A stretch of 64,000 bases of DNA. Origin: Bartonella sp. JB63. GTDB lineage: Bacteria; Pseudomonadota; Alphaproteobacteria; Rhizobiales; Rhizobiaceae. The first letter of the stretch is position 1; every line of letters begins with the position of its first letter. The stretch lies in the NCBI RefSeq assembly GCF_002022665.1, contig NZ_CP019788.1:930001-994000 (forward strand). The letters run 5' to 3'. The translations under genes and the position numbers were made by a program. Positions 1-11,897 of this stretch are shown in pieces. Below the pieces are notes generated by a model. The model did no database searches, had not been told where the DNA came from, and saw nothing but the letters and a program-made list of their open reading frames with translations.

Positions 1-729
1 AGTTAAACCAAGAGCAAAATTAACTTCTGTTAATCGGAAAAGTGCTTCTTCGATCTGGTTTGTATCTGGATATTCTTCAATCACAGTACGAAACCTTCTA
101 CCTGCCGCTAAATATTGCCGACCTTCTTCATAGTAACGACCAATTTGCATTTCTTTACCAGCTAATTGTTCTCGACCAAAACGTATTTTAGCCTTAGCAT
201 CACTGACATATTCTGATTGTGGATAGCGCTCTATTAAAAGTTGCATAGCTGCAATAGCACGCTTAGTATCCCGCTGATCGCGAGTAACATCAGGAATACG
301 GCGGAAAGATGAAAGACCAATAATATAGTAAGCATAAGCAGAATCATCAGCCAGAGGATAAAGAGAAACATAGTGCTGTGCCATACTAATTGCATCATCA
401 TACTTAGCTAACCGATAATTTGTAAAAGCGCCCATAACCAATGCTTTACGACCCCACTCAGTATAAGCGTATTGTTTTTCAATAATAGCAAACTTTTTTG
501 CTGCTTCACTAAGTCGCCCCGCATCAAGATTAGCAAGCGCTTGATTATACAAAACATCCGGTGGATCGATTTTTAAAACATGCACAGATGAATCAAGAAT
601 ATTTTTACCTTTACCTAAACATCCTGCTAAACAGCAAGTTCCCCCCAAAAAAATTCCAATCAAAACTTTGCGTATAATAGTCAATTTTCTATGTGCTATA
701 TTCCCAATATACGTATTAGGTTTGTTCAT
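1..729 (-). CDS. bamD: BamD (ComL) outer membrane assembly lipoprotein, 3' part outside window
   Basis: Partial gene: the reading frame is open from an ATG at 729 to the window edge (243 codons seen). BamD is an outer-membrane lipoprotein of the BAM complex, which inserts beta-barrel proteins. The N-terminus has a basic start, a hydrophobic stretch and a lipobox LAGC at about residue 33-36, so it should be a lipoprotein. The rest reads as helical TPR-like repeats (for example YNQALANLDAGRLSEAAKKF, FTNYRLAKYDDAISMAQHY, AAGRRFRTVIEEYPDTNQIE), typical of the family. It lies downstream of lpxC on the same strand after a 166-bp gap, the usual Rhizobiales order. The C-terminal end cannot be assessed. 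Confidence 0.93.
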   Translation of the reverse strand, partial: MNKPNTYIGNIAHRKLTIIRKVLIGIFLGGTCCLAGCLGKGKNILDSSVHVLKIDPPDVLYNQALANLDAGRLSEAAKKFAIIEKQYAYTEWGRKALVMGAFTNYRLAKYDDAISMAQHYVSLYPLADDSAYAYYIIGLSSFRRIPDVTRDQRDTKRAIAAMQLLIERYPQSEYVSDAKAKIRFGREQLAGKEMQIGRYYEEGRQYLAAGRRFRTVIEEYPDTNQIEEALFRLTEVNFALGLT

Positions 730-895
730 AATTTTTCAGCCTCCAGAAAACGTCATCTTGCAAAAAGATACTCATTAAATTTTATATTATATCATTTTTA
801 AACCAACTAATAGAATCTACATATTCTAACTTTAACATCCACTTTAAAATTATACAGAACAAGGTAAAGTTTTTTAAATTTTCTTTTTATTCTAT

Positions 896-1780
896 TCACA
901 CATTGCTTTTTTCGTAACATGATTCGTCCCGTAAAACAGCTTTAACTAATTCTGAATTAAGCGCATGTCCACTACAATAGGAACGAAATAATCCAATAAA
1001 AGGCGCACCAAGTAAAGCAGTATCACCAACAGCATCAAGCATTTTATGCCGAACAAATTCATTTTCAAAATAAGTACCCGTTGGATTAATAATTTGATTA
1101 TCAAGACCAATAATAAGAGAGTTTTCTAAAGAAGAACCTATTCCTTTCCCAGAAACCCATAATTTTTCTACATCCTTTACAAAACCAAAAGTGCGTGAAT
1201 AAGACAAATCATCTCTAAATCCCTGTGAAGTAAGATCAAAACTTAAATGTTGTTTGCCAATAACAGGTGTAGAAAAAGAAATCGTAACATCAAAACGACG
1301 CCCGTTAAATGGCAAAAATTCTGCCATGGCATTTGCTGTTTCAACGCGCACTGGTTTTTTTATAACAAAATAAGATCGCAACGCTGTCTGCTGGATAATA
1401 CCCGTTTTCTCAAAACCGCGACAATACTGCCATGAAGCACCATCTAAAATAGGGAGTTCATTACTTGACACCTCAATAATAAGATTATCCAAATCATATG
1501 CAGCAATTGCTGCCATCAAATGTTCAATTGTTTCAACTCTTATATCTCCATATCCAAGCACTGTTGATAATTCAGTTGCTCCAATTTGTGATGCATGCGC
1601 TAGAAATATTCGCTCTTTCTCATCTATGCTAGAACGCTTGAAAACAATACCACATTCAACATCAGCTGGATAAATTTTTACAACAGATAAATGTCCACTA
1701 TGAACACCCCGCCCTTTAAACATTAATGTATCTTTAAGAGTCGATTGATATTTTTGCGCCAACTTATAATACCACTTCAA
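896..1780 (-). CDS. lpxC: UDP-3-O-acyl-N-acetylglucosamine deacetylase
   Basis: Zinc amidase that performs the committed step of lipid A synthesis in the cytoplasm. Of 294 residues, the zinc ligands are visible as H87 in TIEHLMAA and H245/D249 in RHKMLDAVGD; H272 in SGHALN is the expected general acid. The length is close to the family norm (about 300). The start is uncertain: residue 1 is a TTG with an AG-rich stretch upstream, and the first ATG (codon 20) would remove the conserved TLKDT segment, so TTG is preferred. Downstream of ftsZ on the same strand with a 185-bp gap, as in other Rhizobiales. Confidence 0.95.
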   Translation of the reverse strand: MKWYYKLAQKYQSTLKDTLMFKGRGVHSGHLSVVKIYPADVECGIVFKRSSIDEKERIFLAHASQIGATELSTVLGYGDIRVETIEHLMAAIAAYDLDNLIIEVSSNELPILDGASWQYCRGFEKTGIIQQTALRSYFVIKKPVRVETANAMAEFLPFNGRRFDVTISFSTPVIGKQHLSFDLTSQGFRDDLSYSRTFGFVKDVEKLWVSGKGIGSSLENSLIIGLDNQIINPTGTYFENEFVRHKMLDAVGDTALLGAPFIGLFRSYCSGHALNSELVKAVLRDESCYEKSNV

Positions 1781-1965
1781 TTTTCTTAATAACTTTTTTG
1801 GACTCTCATAAGACCATCAAAATTATCTTTACGGTAAATAATAACACCGTTTAATGAGAAAATTTAAAACTTTCTATAAAATTCTATAAGTTATACTATA
1901 ATAAAACCTCCATTTTACTATGGACAGAAATATATAATTCTCTTTTTGATAAATTTTTCTATCCA

Positions 1966-3711
1966 TTAATGTGCTTGACGGCGCAAAAATGCCGGTATTT
2001 CCAATTCATCCTCTTCACTAACACAAATATTTTGATCTTGAGACGCGTTTTGCTGCAATTCAGTAGAATGACGTGGCACATACAAAGAAGTATCTTGAGA
2101 AATTCCCTGAGATTTTGTACTAGAAATATTAGAATCTTTAATCAGAGAGGAATTCACAGCAGGCTCTAATCGAGCTTCTGGTTCAGCTTCTTCACGATAC
2201 GTTAAACTTTGTTTCAAGCGCTGCCAAAGATTACGTGGTCCTTGATCGGCATTAGAAAAATTTGTACTTTGACCGCGAATAGAGGATGGGAAATCTTTTA
2301 ACTCAGGCATACGTACTGACATTGAATGAGATTGCATTTGCGCTTGTTTTTTCTTCTGTTCTACAATCCCAGTCATGTCATCAAGAACATGCGCTGTTGC
2401 TTCCATATTCACTGCTTTAGCGACAGGCTGTTGAGAAACGCAACCAACTTGCATACGTAATGCATTTGATGTCTGTCCATGCATATTTTGCCCATAAGAA
2501 GCAGCATTTACACTTCTCGGAGTATATGTATCTGCAGACTGCACAAAAAACTGACTTTTTGGACAAAACGGCTCTTCAATTGGCTGTTTCATTTCTACTT
2601 CAAGAGCTTCTATAACTTCTACCATCGATTCAGAACGTAACGACGATAATTGAGAAGAAGTCTGTGTTACTCCAGCATCACTTTTACGCATTGAAGCTGC
2701 AGGCCGATGAAATTTAGGATTAGAAGGCTGTATTACATCACTAATCTCACGATCAATACCAGTCGCAACCACCGATACACGAATAACACCCTCAAGTGAT
2801 TCATCATCAATAGCACCAAAGATAACATTTGCATCAGCATCCACTTCTTCCCTAATACGATTAGCCGCCTCATCGACTTCAAACAAGGTCATATCACGAC
2901 CACCCGTAATGGAAATCAAAAGACCACGAGCTCCACTCATAGAAGTGTCATCTAACAATGGATTCGCAATAGCAGCTTCTGCAGCAGCCAAAGCACGTCC
3001 ATCACCAGATGCCTCTCCAGTTCCCATCATTGCACGACCCATCTCATGCATAACAGAACGAACATCCGCAAAATCAAGGTTAATTAGCCCTTCTTTAATC
3101 ATCAAATCCGTAATAGAAGCAACACCAGAGTAAAGAACCTGATCCGCCATAGCAAAAGCATCAGAAAATGTTGTTTTTTCATTCGCAATACGAAAAAGAT
3201 TCTGATTAGGAATAACAATTAATGTATCAACAGATTTTTGTAACTCTTCTATGCCAGCTTCTGCTGTTTTCATCCGACGTGCACCTTCAAATTGGAAAGG
3301 CTTTGTCACAACACCAACAGTTAAAATACCTTTTTCACGTGCTGCATTCGCAACAACAGGAGCAGCTCCGGTTCCGGTGCCTCCACCCATACCTGCTGTA
3401 ATAAAAACCATATGAGAATCTGCAAGATGATCGATAATTTCATCGATACACTCATCCGCAGCAGCCCGTCCAACTTCTGGTAAAGCACCAGCACCTAAAC
3501 CTTCTGTTACTGCTGCACCAAGTTGGATCACACGTTCAGCTTTTGACATAGCTAAAGCCTGTGCATCGGTATTAGCAACAACAAAGTCAACTCCCTGAAG
3601 GCCAGCATTTATCATATTATTTACAGCATTTCCACCACCACCACCAACGCCAAAAACGGTAATACGTGGCTTCAATTCTGCAATATCTGGCCGGTGTAGA
3701 TTAATCGTCAT
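1966..3711 (-). CDS. ftsZ: Cell division GTPase FtsZ
   Basis: Tubulin-like GTPase that forms the Z ring at mid-cell. The GTPase core fills roughly residues 10-320, with [13 protein letters not shown] near the N-terminus and the signature [11 protein letters not shown]7-loop-like residues follow. A long, Q/S-rich variable linker of about 250 residues leads to the conserved C-terminal tail LEIPAFLRR that binds FtsA. The start is taken as the ATG at 3711 ([15 protein letters not shown], the family start) because AGAAGGA lies 7 nt upstream; the frame also extends 8 codons further to a GTG. The 581-residue length is usual for Rhizobiales. Follows ftsA after 66 bp. Confidence 0.98.
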   Translation of the reverse strand: MTINLHRPDIAELKPRITVFGVGGGGGNAVNNMINAGLQGVDFVVANTDAQALAMSKAERVIQLGAAVTEGLGAGALPEVGRAAADECIDEIIDHLADSHMVFITAGMGGGTGTGAAPVVANAAREKGILTVGVVTKPFQFEGARRMKTAEAGIEELQKSVDTLIVIPNQNLFRIANEKTTFSDAFAMADQVLYSGVASITDLMIKEGLINLDFADVRSVMHEMGRAMMGTGEASGDGRALAAAEAAIANPLLDDTSMSGARGLLISITGGRDMTLFEVDEAANRIREEVDADANVIFGAIDDESLEGVIRVSVVATGIDREISDVIQPSNPKFHRPAASMRKSDAGVTQTSSQLSSLRSESMVEVIEALEVEMKQPIEEPFCPKSQFFVQSADTYTPRSVNAASYGQNMHGQTSNALRMQVGCVSQQPVAKAVNMEATAHVLDDMTGIVEQKKKQAQMQSHSMSVRMPELKDFPSSIRGQSTNFSNADQGPRNLWQRLKQSLTYREEAEPEARLEPAVNSSLIKDSNISSTKSQGISQDTSLYVPRHSTELQQNASQDQNICVSEEDELEIPAFLRRQAH

Positions 3712-3777
3712 GTTTTTTTCCTTCTCATAAAACACCGCAAGCCAAAGCGATGAAAATTAATAACCAAATAGACTTAC

Positions 3778-5079
3778 TTAAAAACTCTCACGCAACCACT
3801 GACCAACACGCTGAAAATACCCACCTGTGCCGGTTGATAACTGTCTCACTGTTGTTTGAATTGTTTTTTCTTCAAAACCGGCTAATTGCGGATAGATTAA
3901 CAATCCAACAGCAGATGAAAACGCCGCTCCCTTTGCAGGAGCAGGAAGCCTAGAAACACCTAAAGGCCGCCCTATACGAACACTTCTTCCTAATATATTA
4001 CGTGCCATTTCTGGCAAACCCGTTAACTGGCTTGCCCCCCCAGTTAAAATAACACGCTTACCAATAATGTGACCAAACCCAGAACAATTTAAACAATCAC
4101 GAAGCACTTCTAATATTTCTTCAACACGTGCACGAATGATACGGCCAAGAACAGCACATGGATATTGAGTTTTATAATGCTCATTTCCAATTTCTGAGAC
4201 ATTAATCATATGATGATCAGCAGCACTTTCTGAAATTGTTGATCCATATATAACTTTTAAACGCTCCGCTTCTTCAATAGACATAGATAATCCCCGTGCA
4301 ACATCAAGAGTTATATGGTGCCCACCAATCGCAAGTGTATCGGCATGAACAAATTTTCCTTCAGAAAATATTGAAAATGTCGTTGTTCCAGCACCGAAAT
4401 CAATACATGCAGCTCCTAAACGCGCCTCATCATTAATCAAAACTGCGAGACCACTCGCAAAAGGTGTTGCAACCATTGCTTCAACACTTAAATGAGCACG
4501 ATTAATACAAGCTTCCAAATTACGTAAAGATGCTGTTTCTGCTGTCACCACATGCACATCCACCCCAAGCAATTCACCCATCATTCCAAAAGGATCAGAG
4601 ATCCCTTTATCTCCATCCAATGCATAAGATACTGGAACTGAATGTACAATATGACGCTCAGCATCAAAAGCTTTACGTGAAACGTCTGCCAACGCCATAC
4701 GCATATCACGCGTAGTAACTTCACGTCCACCTAAATGTACTGTACCATTAACAAATGCACTTTTTAGTCGGTTTGAGGAAAAATTTACAATCACTGAATC
4801 CACTACCAAACCAGCCATTTTCTCTGCTGCACCAACAGCCAAACGTATCGACTTTTCCACTGCAAGCATATCCATAACAACACCAGATTTAATACCGCAT
4901 GAGCGCTGTACACCGAAGCCTAAAATCTCCATAAAATGTGTACGACCGTGTAAATGTTGCGAATGCTTCAAAGGACGTAAACAAGCAATAAGACAAGCAA
5001 CTTTACTTGAACCCACATCAAGAACTGTCAGAAAACGCGTTTTGCGTCCCCCCCCATGATGTGATTTCAAAAACATCAT
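3778..5079 (-). CDS. ftsA: Cell division protein FtsA
   Basis: Actin-like ATPase that tethers FtsZ to the membrane and recruits late division proteins. Visible actin-fold elements are the phosphate-1 loop LDVGSSKVACL, the phosphate-2 loop CIDFGAGTTTFSI and the adenosine loop ILTGGASQLTGL. The C-terminus ends in a short amphipathic stretch (RVGQWLRESF) suited to membrane binding. The first ATG overlaps the ftsQ stop by 4 nt (ATGA); AAGGAG is only 3 nt from this ATG but 6 nt from a second ATG at 5076, which is probably the real start. Translationally coupled to ftsQ. Confidence 0.97.
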   Translation of the reverse strand: MMFLKSHHGGGRKTRFLTVLDVGSSKVACLIACLRPLKHSQHLHGRTHFMEILGFGVQRSCGIKSGVVMDMLAVEKSIRLAVGAAEKMAGLVVDSVIVNFSSNRLKSAFVNGTVHLGGREVTTRDMRMALADVSRKAFDAERHIVHSVPVSYALDGDKGISDPFGMMGELLGVDVHVVTAETASLRNLEACINRAHLSVEAMVATPFASGLAVLINDEARLGAACIDFGAGTTTFSIFSEGKFVHADTLAIGGHHITLDVARGLSMSIEEAERLKVIYGSTISESAADHHMINVSEIGNEHYKTQYPCAVLGRIIRARVEEILEVLRDCLNCSGFGHIIGKRVILTGGASQLTGLPEMARNILGRSVRIGRPLGVSRLPAPAKGAAFSSAVGLLIYPQLAGFEEKTIQTTVRQLSTGTGGYFQRVGQWLRESF

Positions 5080-5984
5080 ATACTCCTTTCTTTCAATAGC
5101 TTTAAAATATGTTCTTCTTCCATTACCGTAGCACGATGCCGTGCTAACACTTCATCCGATAAAGCAATCGTTATTCGATCAGAAAGACGTAAATCAATAC
5201 TTAAAGCATCACGAGAAAAAAGATCATCCGCCATATTCATCTCCGAAAGAGCGACAAGCCTTTCAATAGCGCCTTGTTCAGGCAACATAATACGCACTCC
5301 ATTTTCTAGAAAAACATCCCAACGCCTATCGCCTACACGTATATAAGCACGGATACGATCACGGAATTGCGAATATGCTGAAAGCGATTGGATAAACAAC
5401 TTGGCTGCATTTTGTGCCCCCTGCCCAACAACAAGTGGTAAATCCTGAACTAAACCCGCTTGAAATGGTAAAATAATATGCCCTGTATCATCAATAATAT
5501 CCATCACACCGTCATGTTGCCAAATTGCATATGGCTCACGCTCTACCACTGAAATACATATCCGATTAGGATAAATTTTCTGAACATAAGCCGATTGAAC
5601 CCACATTTGTCGTTCTAAAACAGAACGTGCTTTATCAACATCAAAGCTGATAATTGATGGATGAGCATCAAGTCCTAAAAGCTTCAAAACATATTGTTCC
5701 GTTATATTTTTATTGCCACTCATATCAATATGAGTAATCAAAAAACCAAAATTCGACGTCACAAACCTTATAATTTTGTCGATATGACTGCTAGAAACAA
5801 TTCCATAAAATAAGGAAAGCAAGAAAAAAGAAAAAACGGCAAAAGAACCAAAATAACGCGGCACATGAATATCAACTAATACAAATTGCGACATAAATCG
5901 GAGAAAGCGACGATAAAAACGTGGAAAAATCGGCACTAACAGCACCTTTAAGACTCCTATTTTACCAACATTTAACGCATACAT
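5076..5984 (-). CDS. ftsQ: Cell division protein FtsQ
   Basis: Bitopic inner-membrane protein linking early and late divisome proteins. From the ATG at 5984 it has a basic cytoplasmic N-terminus, a single transmembrane segment ([19 protein letters not shown]) and a periplasmic part beginning with a POTRA domain ([20 protein letters not shown]), then the FtsQ beta domain with [11 protein letters not shown]. The start at 5984 is supported by GGAGG 7 nt upstream; the frame is open back to 6005. Its 5' end overlaps ddlB by 13 bp, and its stop overlaps ftsA. Confidence 0.95.
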   Translation of the reverse strand: MYALNVGKIGVLKVLLVPIFPRFYRRFLRFMSQFVLVDIHVPRYFGSFAVFSFFLLSLFYGIVSSSHIDKIIRFVTSNFGFLITHIDMSGNKNITEQYVLKLLGLDAHPSIISFDVDKARSVLERQMWVQSAYVQKIYPNRICISVVEREPYAIWQHDGVMDIIDDTGHIILPFQAGLVQDLPLVVGQGAQNAAKLFIQSLSAYSQFRDRIRAYIRVGDRRWDVFLENGVRIMLPEQGAIERLVALSEMNMADDLFSRDALSIDLRLSDRITIALSDEVLARHRATVMEEEHILKLLKERSI

Positions 5985-6898
5985 GACGCGTCCTCCACTA
6001 TCCATTTAACAATGTCGCTATAAGTACGACCACTTGCTTTTGCAATATCCGGCACAAGAGACGTTGCTGTCATACCGGGCTGTGTATTAATTTCGAGCCA
6101 AATCAACTCTTCTGTTTCTTCATTAAAACGAAAATCAGAACGACTAACACCTCGACAACCTATCGCTTGATGGGCTGCTAAAGATATTCTTTGCACTTTT
6201 TGGTAAATATTTAATGAAAGTTGTGCAGGACAAATATGAATAGAACCACCAGACTTGTATTTTGAATCATAATCATAAAACTGAAAATGTTGATCAGGTA
6301 TAATTTCACAAACATCTAGAACTTCATCACCTAAAACAGCGCAGGTAAGCTCCCGACCAGGAATATATTTTTCAACAATCACCTCATCTTCATACTTCCA
6401 CTCAGAACTTGCAATATTACGGGGTGGGCATATTTCATCATCACTCACAATAACAACACCAAAACTTGATCCTTCACGCACAGGTTTAATTACATAAGGT
6501 GGCTCCAGAGGATGTTCCGACCCAATTGAAAAACGGCTCATTACATAAGAAGGAGCAACAGGTACACCAACACTAGCGGCAATAATTTTTGCTCGTCCTT
6601 TATCCATTGCTAATGCTGAAGCCATCACTCCAGAATGCGTATAAGGAATTTTTAAGTATTCAAGAATGCCTTGAATACGCCCATCTTCACCAAATGAGCC
6701 ATGTAATGCATTAAAAGCAATATGTGGTTGTAGTTTCTCAAGAACAGAAGCAATACGACTATCAACATCGACACAGGTTACATAATAGTCATGCGCTTTA
6801 AGAACGTTAGCGCAAGCAGAACCCGAAGATAAACTTACAGACCTCTCTGATGAAAGCCCTCCCATCAATACAGCTATATGCTTACCTTTTATAACCAC
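5972..6898 (-). CDS. ddlB: D-alanine--D-alanine ligase
   Basis: ATP-grasp enzyme that makes the D-Ala-D-Ala dipeptide for MurF. At 308 residues it is the usual Ddl length. The N-terminal domain starts [35 protein letters not shown] and [15 protein letters not shown] are the conserved central motifs; the ATP-grasp part includes [15 protein letters not shown] and the metal-binding [14 protein letters not shown] start at 6898. It overlaps ftsQ by 13 bp, and 224 bp separate it from murB upstream, so a new promoter may lie there. Confidence 0.97.
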   Translation of the reverse strand: MVIKGKHIAVLMGGLSSERSVSLSSGSACANVLKAHDYYVTCVDVDSRIASVLEKLQPHIAFNALHGSFGEDGRIQGILEYLKIPYTHSGVMASALAMDKGRAKIIAASVGVPVAPSYVMSRFSIGSEHPLEPPYVIKPVREGSSFGVVIVSDDEICPPRNIASSEWKYEDEVIVEKYIPGRELTCAVLGDEVLDVCEIIPDQHFQFYDYDSKYKSGGSIHICPAQLSLNIYQKVQRISLAAHQAIGCRGVSRSDFRFNEETEELIWLEINTQPGMTATSLVPDIAKASGRTYSDIVKWIVEDASCMR

Positions 6899-7097
6899 TT
6901 ATCCCTCTTTATATACTAAATACAGAATATATAAAAATAAAAAATACTATATATAGGAAAGAACTAGATTTATCTTTGCGAATCAATAATCTAGCATTTT
7001 CTCTAATGAATCAGACTCAAGCGCTTGACGCAAGAGCTTCTCTGTTAATTTATTGATTTTTAATAGAAATTTTTTCCTATCTCTTTGAAATGACTCA

Positions 7098-7119
7098 ATT
7101 TTTTAGTTACCTAAAAAAT
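7098..7119 (-). terminator. AT-rich hairpin just after murB
   Basis: A 9-bp perfect inverted repeat (ATTTTTTAG and its complement) with a 4-nt loop, 4 bp past the murB stop. Stem composition is weak and no clean T run follows the stem on the minus strand, so termination is only possible, not shown. A second imperfect hairpin (AAGCTCTTG / CAAGCGCTT) lies at about 7019-7039 in the same gap. Confidence 0.35.
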
Positions 7120-7122
7120 CAA

Positions 7123-8097
7123 CTATTCTGAATTAAAAGAAGGAACAACACGACCTTGTTCAAATTGACCAATACGTTGTATTTCCCATTGTAACAAATG
7201 TCCTGAATGAGCAAAAACACGAGCACGTACTACTTCACCTAATTTTTCAAGATCATAGCCTGTTGCTTGACCAGTATTAATCATAAAATTACAGTGCATC
7301 TTACTTATTTGAGCACCACCAACCTCTAAACCGCGGCAACCTGCCTCATCAATAACACGCCATGCAGATGTCCCTACAGGATTACGAAAAGTAGACCCAC
7401 CTGTTTTTTCACGAATAGGTTGCACCTTCTGCCGATGAAGAACAACTTCATTCATAGCAGCACGGATACGATTCCTATTCCCTTGCTCTCCTTCTAATAA
7501 GGCAGCAGTAACAACAAAATTATCAGGAATATCGCAACAACGATAAGAATAATGTATATCATTCACACTCAAGATATGGTATTGTCCCTTACGATCAATT
7601 GCATAGACTTCAATAACACGCTCAGCAGTTTCAATACCATTAGCTCCAGCATTCATTTTTAATGCTCCTCCACAACCACCAGGAATACCATGATAAAAAT
7701 GAAAACCAGAAAGCTCAGCCTCTAAAGCTGCTGCAGCCAAATGCTTACCTGCCACCGCAGCACCAACCAAAAAGCGCTTCGATGACACTCGTTTCAACTG
7801 TCCAAAACCTTTCGCTGAAAGACGAATAACAACACCAGGGATACCCCCATCACGTACCAAAAGGTTAGAGCCGATCCCCACAATCGTTACAGGAATAGAT
7901 TCAGGCAAAGATTGAAAAAATAAAACTAAATCTGCTTCATTAGAAGGCTGGTAAAAAATCTCAGCGAATCCACCGGTGCGAAACCACGTCACCTTACGCA
8001 TATCAAAATTGGGCGTTAATTTGCCCTGTATACCACTTAATGCCGGCTGTAATTTCTTTAACAGCCCTTCACCATCAATCGGCTGAAAGCTCATCAT
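7123..8097 (-). CDS. murB: UDP-N-acetylenolpyruvoylglucosamine reductase MurB
   Basis: FAD enzyme that reduces UDP-GlcNAc-enolpyruvate to UDP-MurNAc. FAD-binding motifs are seen as [24 protein letters not shown] and [18 protein letters not shown]; the proton-donating serine lies in [11 protein letters not shown]; the C-terminal [15 protein letters not shown] is typical of type II MurB. An ATG at 8097 or 8094 is the likely start; the frame extends to a TTG at 8106. It overlaps the 3' end of murC by 23 bp and should be coupled to it. Confidence 0.96.
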   Translation of the reverse strand: MMSFQPIDGEGLLKKLQPALSGIQGKLTPNFDMRKVTWFRTGGFAEIFYQPSNEADLVLFFQSLPESIPVTIVGIGSNLLVRDGGIPGVVIRLSAKGFGQLKRVSSKRFLVGAAVAGKHLAAAALEAELSGFHFYHGIPGGCGGALKMNAGANGIETAERVIEVYAIDRKGQYHILSVNDIHYSYRCCDIPDNFVVTAALLEGEQGNRNRIRAAMNEVVLHRQKVQPIREKTGGSTFRNPVGTSAWRVIDEAGCRGLEVGGAQISKMHCNFMINTGQATGYDLEKLGEVVRARVFAHSGHLLQWEIQRIGQFEQGRVVPSFNSE

Positions 8098-9502
8098 TGT
8101 TATCAAGTACCACTAATTGATTGGGCAATGCGTAAGCCCATTGTGTAATGCAACCAGCACCAAGAAAAACTACATAATCACCAGATTTAGCTAATGTAGA
8201 TACAATAGAAGTAACATCTTCCAAAGTATTAATCAAACGCACATCACGGTGACCAGCCATCTGAATATGCTCTACTAATTCTTTAGAACTAAAACCAGCT
8301 ATTGGCTCCTCACCAGCTCCATAAACCGGTGTAATCATCACTGTATCCGCATCATTAAAACAAGCAGAAAAATCATCAAACAAATGATATAAACGCGTAT
8401 AACGATGTGGTTGCACAACTGCAATGACTCGTCCTTGTGCGCTCTCACGTGCTGCATGCAAAACAGCTTTTATTTCGGTTGGATGATGTCCATAATCATC
8501 AAATATCTCAACTCCATTCCAATCCCCTGTTTTCGTAAAACGTCGTTTTACACCTCCAAACTCTGCTAATCCTTTTTTTATAGCTTCAGGTGAAACGCCC
8601 AGTTCATGTGCAACAGCAATTGCCGCAGTAGCATTAGAAACATTATGCTTCCCGGACATTGGTAAAATCAAATTGTTGATTTCAGTTTTTTCTCCTTTTT
8701 TTTGTGATCGAATGAGTATATCAAAACGCGTTTTTTGACCTTCCATCGAAAGATTAAGAAAACGAACATCTGCTTGTGGGTTTGCACCATACGTAACCAC
8801 CCAACGATCATGAATACGACTAGCTAATGTCTGAACTTCTGGATGATCAAGACACATAACAGCAAAACCATAAAAAGGCACATTTTCTACAAACTGCCGA
8901 AAAGCTTCACGTAAAGCATTAAAATTGCCATAATGGTCTAAATGCTCAACATCAATGTTAGTAACCACAGCTATATCAGCAGGTAATTTTAAAAATGTCC
9001 CGTCACTTTCATCAGCCTCAACCACCATCCAATTCCCGCCTCCCATACGTGCATTGGTCCCATAAGCATTGATAATACCACCATTAATGACTATCGGATC
9101 AAAACGACCTGAATCAAGAAGTGCAGCTACCATTGACGTAGTCGTTGTTTTTCCATGTGTACCACCAATAGCAATTGTCCGACGAAAACGCATTAACTCA
9201 GCAAGCATTTCTGCACGCTTAACAATCGGTAAATGCCTCTTTTTGGCAGCAATATATTCAGGATTCGTTTTCTTAATGGCAGTAGAAATAATAACAACTT
9301 CTGCTGCTCCTAAATTTTCAGCATGATGCCCTAAATAAATATTAATTCCCTTATTCTTTAGGCGTTCAACATTTGCGTTATGAGTTTGATCGGATCCTTG
9401 AACTTTATAACCAAGATTATGAAGAACTTCAGCAATTCCGCTCATGCCTATACCTCCAATTCCTATAAAGTGTATGAGGCCAATATTAAGCGGCATTTTC
9501 AT
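8075..9502 (-). CDS. murC: UDP-N-acetylmuramate--L-alanine ligase MurC
   Basis: Adds the first amino acid, L-Ala, to UDP-MurNAc in the cytoplasm. It shows the Rossmann motif [16 protein letters not shown], the ATP-binding loop [14 protein letters not shown], central motifs [12 protein letters not shown] and [11 protein letters not shown], and [11 protein letters not shown] with [10 protein letters not shown] in the C-terminal domain. ATG at 9502 with AAGGAG 7 nt upstream is chosen; a second in-frame ATG follows two codons later. It overlaps murG by 17 bp and murB by 23 bp. Confidence 0.97.
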   Translation of the reverse strand: MKMPLNIGLIHFIGIGGIGMSGIAEVLHNLGYKVQGSDQTHNANVERLKNKGINIYLGHHAENLGAAEVVIISTAIKKTNPEYIAAKKRHLPIVKRAEMLAELMRFRRTIAIGGTHGKTTTTSMVAALLDSGRFDPIVINGGIINAYGTNARMGGGNWMVVEADESDGTFLKLPADIAVVTNIDVEHLDHYGNFNALREAFRQFVENVPFYGFAVMCLDHPEVQTLASRIHDRWVVTYGANPQADVRFLNLSMEGQKTRFDILIRSQKKGEKTEINNLILPMSGKHNVSNATAAIAVAHELGVSPEAIKKGLAEFGGVKRRFTKTGDWNGVEIFDDYGHHPTEIKAVLHAARESAQGRVIAVVQPHRYTRLYHLFDDFSACFNDADTVMITPVYGAGEEPIAGFSSKELVEHIQMAGHRDVRLINTLEDVTSIVSTLAKSGDYVVFLGAGCITQWAYALPNQLVVLDNNDELSAD

Positions 9503-10622
9503 CAAAAAACTCCTTTTTAATATCTGATAATGATCGTCCTTGAATCAACGCTTCAATCATATTCGCTAAAATAACAGTCGCATGAGGTTGCCCAACATTT
9601 TTTGCAGCTAGCGCCTGTTTTTCCAATAAGTGTGGCTCATAACAGACTTTTGTCAAGAGAGAAGCAAGTGTTTGTGTATTTAAATCTTTTTCTATTATAA
9701 TCTGAGCACCTCCCATTTCAGAGAGTTTAACCGCATTCTCTTCTTGATCGTGATCAAGAGCATAAGGATATGGAATAAGTAAAGCTGGTCGACCAATCAC
9801 AGCTATTTCACAAACTGTTGAAGCACCAGCACGTGACATAATAAAATGCGACTGAGCGATATGTTCAGCCATATTATCAAAAAAACGTGCAATTTCTGCC
9901 TGTACTCCCATATCATGATAAATTTTCATTAGATCTACGGTTTCATCATAAACCTGCTGAACAATACGTAAACGTTCCCGTATATTTTGATCAAGTAAGG
10001 CAACTGCTCCAGGAACAACTTGTGAAAAAAAAGCCGCCCCTTGACTACCACCAAAAACTAAAAAATGAAATGGTTGTTCACCCGTAGAAGAACGATAAGG
10101 AATCTTTGCAGCTTGAAGAACAGACTTACGAACAGGATTACCTGTAAGGAATGTTTTATAATCATAAATACTGTTAGCTGATAATAAACCACCAGCAATA
10201 GCATTAACCCTAGATGCCAACAATCTATTAGCACGTCCCATAACAGCATTCTGCTCATGAATAAATGTCTTATATCCCATTAAGGTAGCAACTAAAACTG
10301 GCGGAAAAGTAGGATAACCACCAAACCCACCGACAAGAACAGGTCGCAATTTACAAAAAAGCATCCATGATTGAAACATCCCCTTTAGCAAATACCAAAA
10401 TGTTTTTATAAGTGCAAAAGGACGACATCGTACAAAAGTTGCAGATGAAATAATATGAACGTGCTCTTCATCAAAATGACGTAAAAAACGTCTAGCTCTT
10501 TCATCTGTCGTCAAATGAACATCATATCCACGCTCTCTCAATTCAACAGCAAGCGCTTCTGCAGGAAAAAGATGCCCACCTGTACCACCAGCGGCCAAAA
10601 CAATAACTTTTTTATGTTTCAT
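9486..10622 (-). CDS. murG: Undecaprenyldiphospho-muramoylpentapeptide GlcNAc transferase MurG
   Basis: Membrane-associated GT28 glycosyltransferase that converts lipid I to lipid II. The donor and acceptor motifs are clear: [18 protein letters not shown] near the N-terminus, [27 protein letters not shown] at the start of the second Rossmann domain, and [20 protein letters not shown] for UDP-GlcNAc binding. The 378-residue length is normal. ATG at 10622; its 5' end overlaps ftsW by 11 bp. Confidence 0.97.
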   Translation of the reverse strand: MKHKKVIVLAAGGTGGHLFPAEALAVELRERGYDVHLTTDERARRFLRHFDEEHVHIISSATFVRCRPFALIKTFWYLLKGMFQSWMLFCKLRPVLVGGFGGYPTFPPVLVATLMGYKTFIHEQNAVMGRANRLLASRVNAIAGGLLSANSIYDYKTFLTGNPVRKSVLQAAKIPYRSSTGEQPFHFLVFGGSQGAAFFSQVVPGAVALLDQNIRERLRIVQQVYDETVDLMKIYHDMGVQAEIARFFDNMAEHIAQSHFIMSRAGASTVCEIAVIGRPALLIPYPYALDHDQEENAVKLSEMGGAQIIIEKDLNTQTLASLLTKVCYEPHLLEKQALAAKNVGQPHATVILANMIEALIQGRSLSDIKKEFFDENAA

Positions 10623-11772
10623 AAGCAGAATCCGAAACAGAAGTTAAAAGAAAAGTTGAAACACGTGCTTCTGGCCAACGGCGTGTCAAACTTAGTAAAA
10701 TGCCTATCGAAATTGCAATCGCTATCATAGATGAGCCACCATAAGAAATAAATGGTAGTGTCATACCCTTTGGAGGCATTAAATGAAGATTAACTGCCAT
10801 ATTAATCGCTGATTGAAAACCAATTATCATTGCCATACCAGTAATACCAAAACGTATGAAGATATCACGGGTGTTTAATGCTAAATAAAGAGAGCGTATA
10901 ACAATAAAACCAAAAAGGGCTGTAATTAATAAACAAAGAATAATACCATATTCTTCAGCTGCAACGGAAAATACAAAATCTGTATGGCTATCAGGAATAA
11001 TACGTTTAACTGTACCCTCACCAGGGCCTCGACCAAACCATCCACCATTCAAAATAGCTTCACGTCCTACATCAACCTGAAATGTATTACCTTCACCTGT
11101 TAAAAAACCATTGATACGTTCATGCACATGATGTACAAAAAAATAAACTAAAAAACCTCCTAAAATTCCTAGAATAAGAAATAAGAAGATAATAATAAGA
11201 GGTACACCTGCAACAAAAAACAAGCCACCCCATGTAGCACTTATTAAAAGTGTTTGACCAATATCTGGTTGCAAAACAAGAAGCATACAACAAATCACAT
11301 ATAGTGCAATAACCAACATATAGGTGAGAATACCCTTATGCTTTACCTGTATAGCAAAAAGCCAAGCGGATATAATAACAAAAGCCGGTTTCATAAACTC
11401 TGACGCTTGCAAAGAAACACCACATATAGAAATCCAACGCCGCGCTCCCTTTAACTCAAGACCAAATAACAAAGTTGCAATCATAAGTATAAGGTTCGTA
11501 ATCAACAATAGAATACATAAACGGCGAATATTACGAGGTGAAAAAAAAGAAATAGTAATCATAGTAACAAATGCGGGAATACTAAAAATAATATGCCAAC
11601 GAACAAAATAAAAACTATCAGCAATCCCAATTTTTTTTGCAACAGAGGGACTAGCTGCAAAAGATAACATAATACCAATTCCCATAAGAATCAGACAAGC
11701 AGTAAAGATAGAGCGATCAATTGTCCACCACCAATCGGAGATTGGGCCTCGATCTGTGCGAGTAATCATCAT
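10612..11772 (-). CDS. ftsW: SEDS lipid II polymerase FtsW
   Basis: Polytopic SEDS-family glycosyltransferase that polymerises septal peptidoglycan with FtsI. About ten hydrophobic segments are visible. Family landmarks are the periplasmic loop with FQVDVGREAILNGGWFGRGP, the following PDSHTDFVFSVAAEE, and LMPPKGMTLPFISYGGSS near the end. An ATG at 11772 (or the next codon) fits the usual Rhizobiales start (ITRTDRGPISDWWWTID); the frame extends to a TTG at 11802. Separated from murD by about 125 bp, the largest gap inside this part of the cluster. Confidence 0.97.
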   Translation of the reverse strand: MMITRTDRGPISDWWWTIDRSIFTACLILMGIGIMLSFAASPSVAKKIGIADSFYFVRWHIIFSIPAFVTMITISFFSPRNIRRLCILLLITNLILMIATLLFGLELKGARRWISICGVSLQASEFMKPAFVIISAWLFAIQVKHKGILTYMLVIALYVICCMLLVLQPDIGQTLLISATWGGLFFVAGVPLIIIFLFLILGILGGFLVYFFVHHVHERINGFLTGEGNTFQVDVGREAILNGGWFGRGPGEGTVKRIIPDSHTDFVFSVAAEEYGIILCLLITALFGFIVIRSLYLALNTRDIFIRFGITGMAMIIGFQSAINMAVNLHLMPPKGMTLPFISYGGSSMIAIAISIGILLSLTRRWPEARVSTFLLTSVSDSAYET

Positions 11773-11897
11773 TTTCACTTTACATTTTATAATCACATCC
11801 AAAACAAAATGATATGATTTTCCTATTATCTTTAATAAACACTTAAAAACTTAAGTTACACTCAAAAAGATTCTAGACTGTTACATAAAACAACTTT

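Noticed and set aside
3750..3953. 67-codon plus-strand frame over ftsA 3' end
   Set aside because: Shadow of ftsA in the opposite strand.
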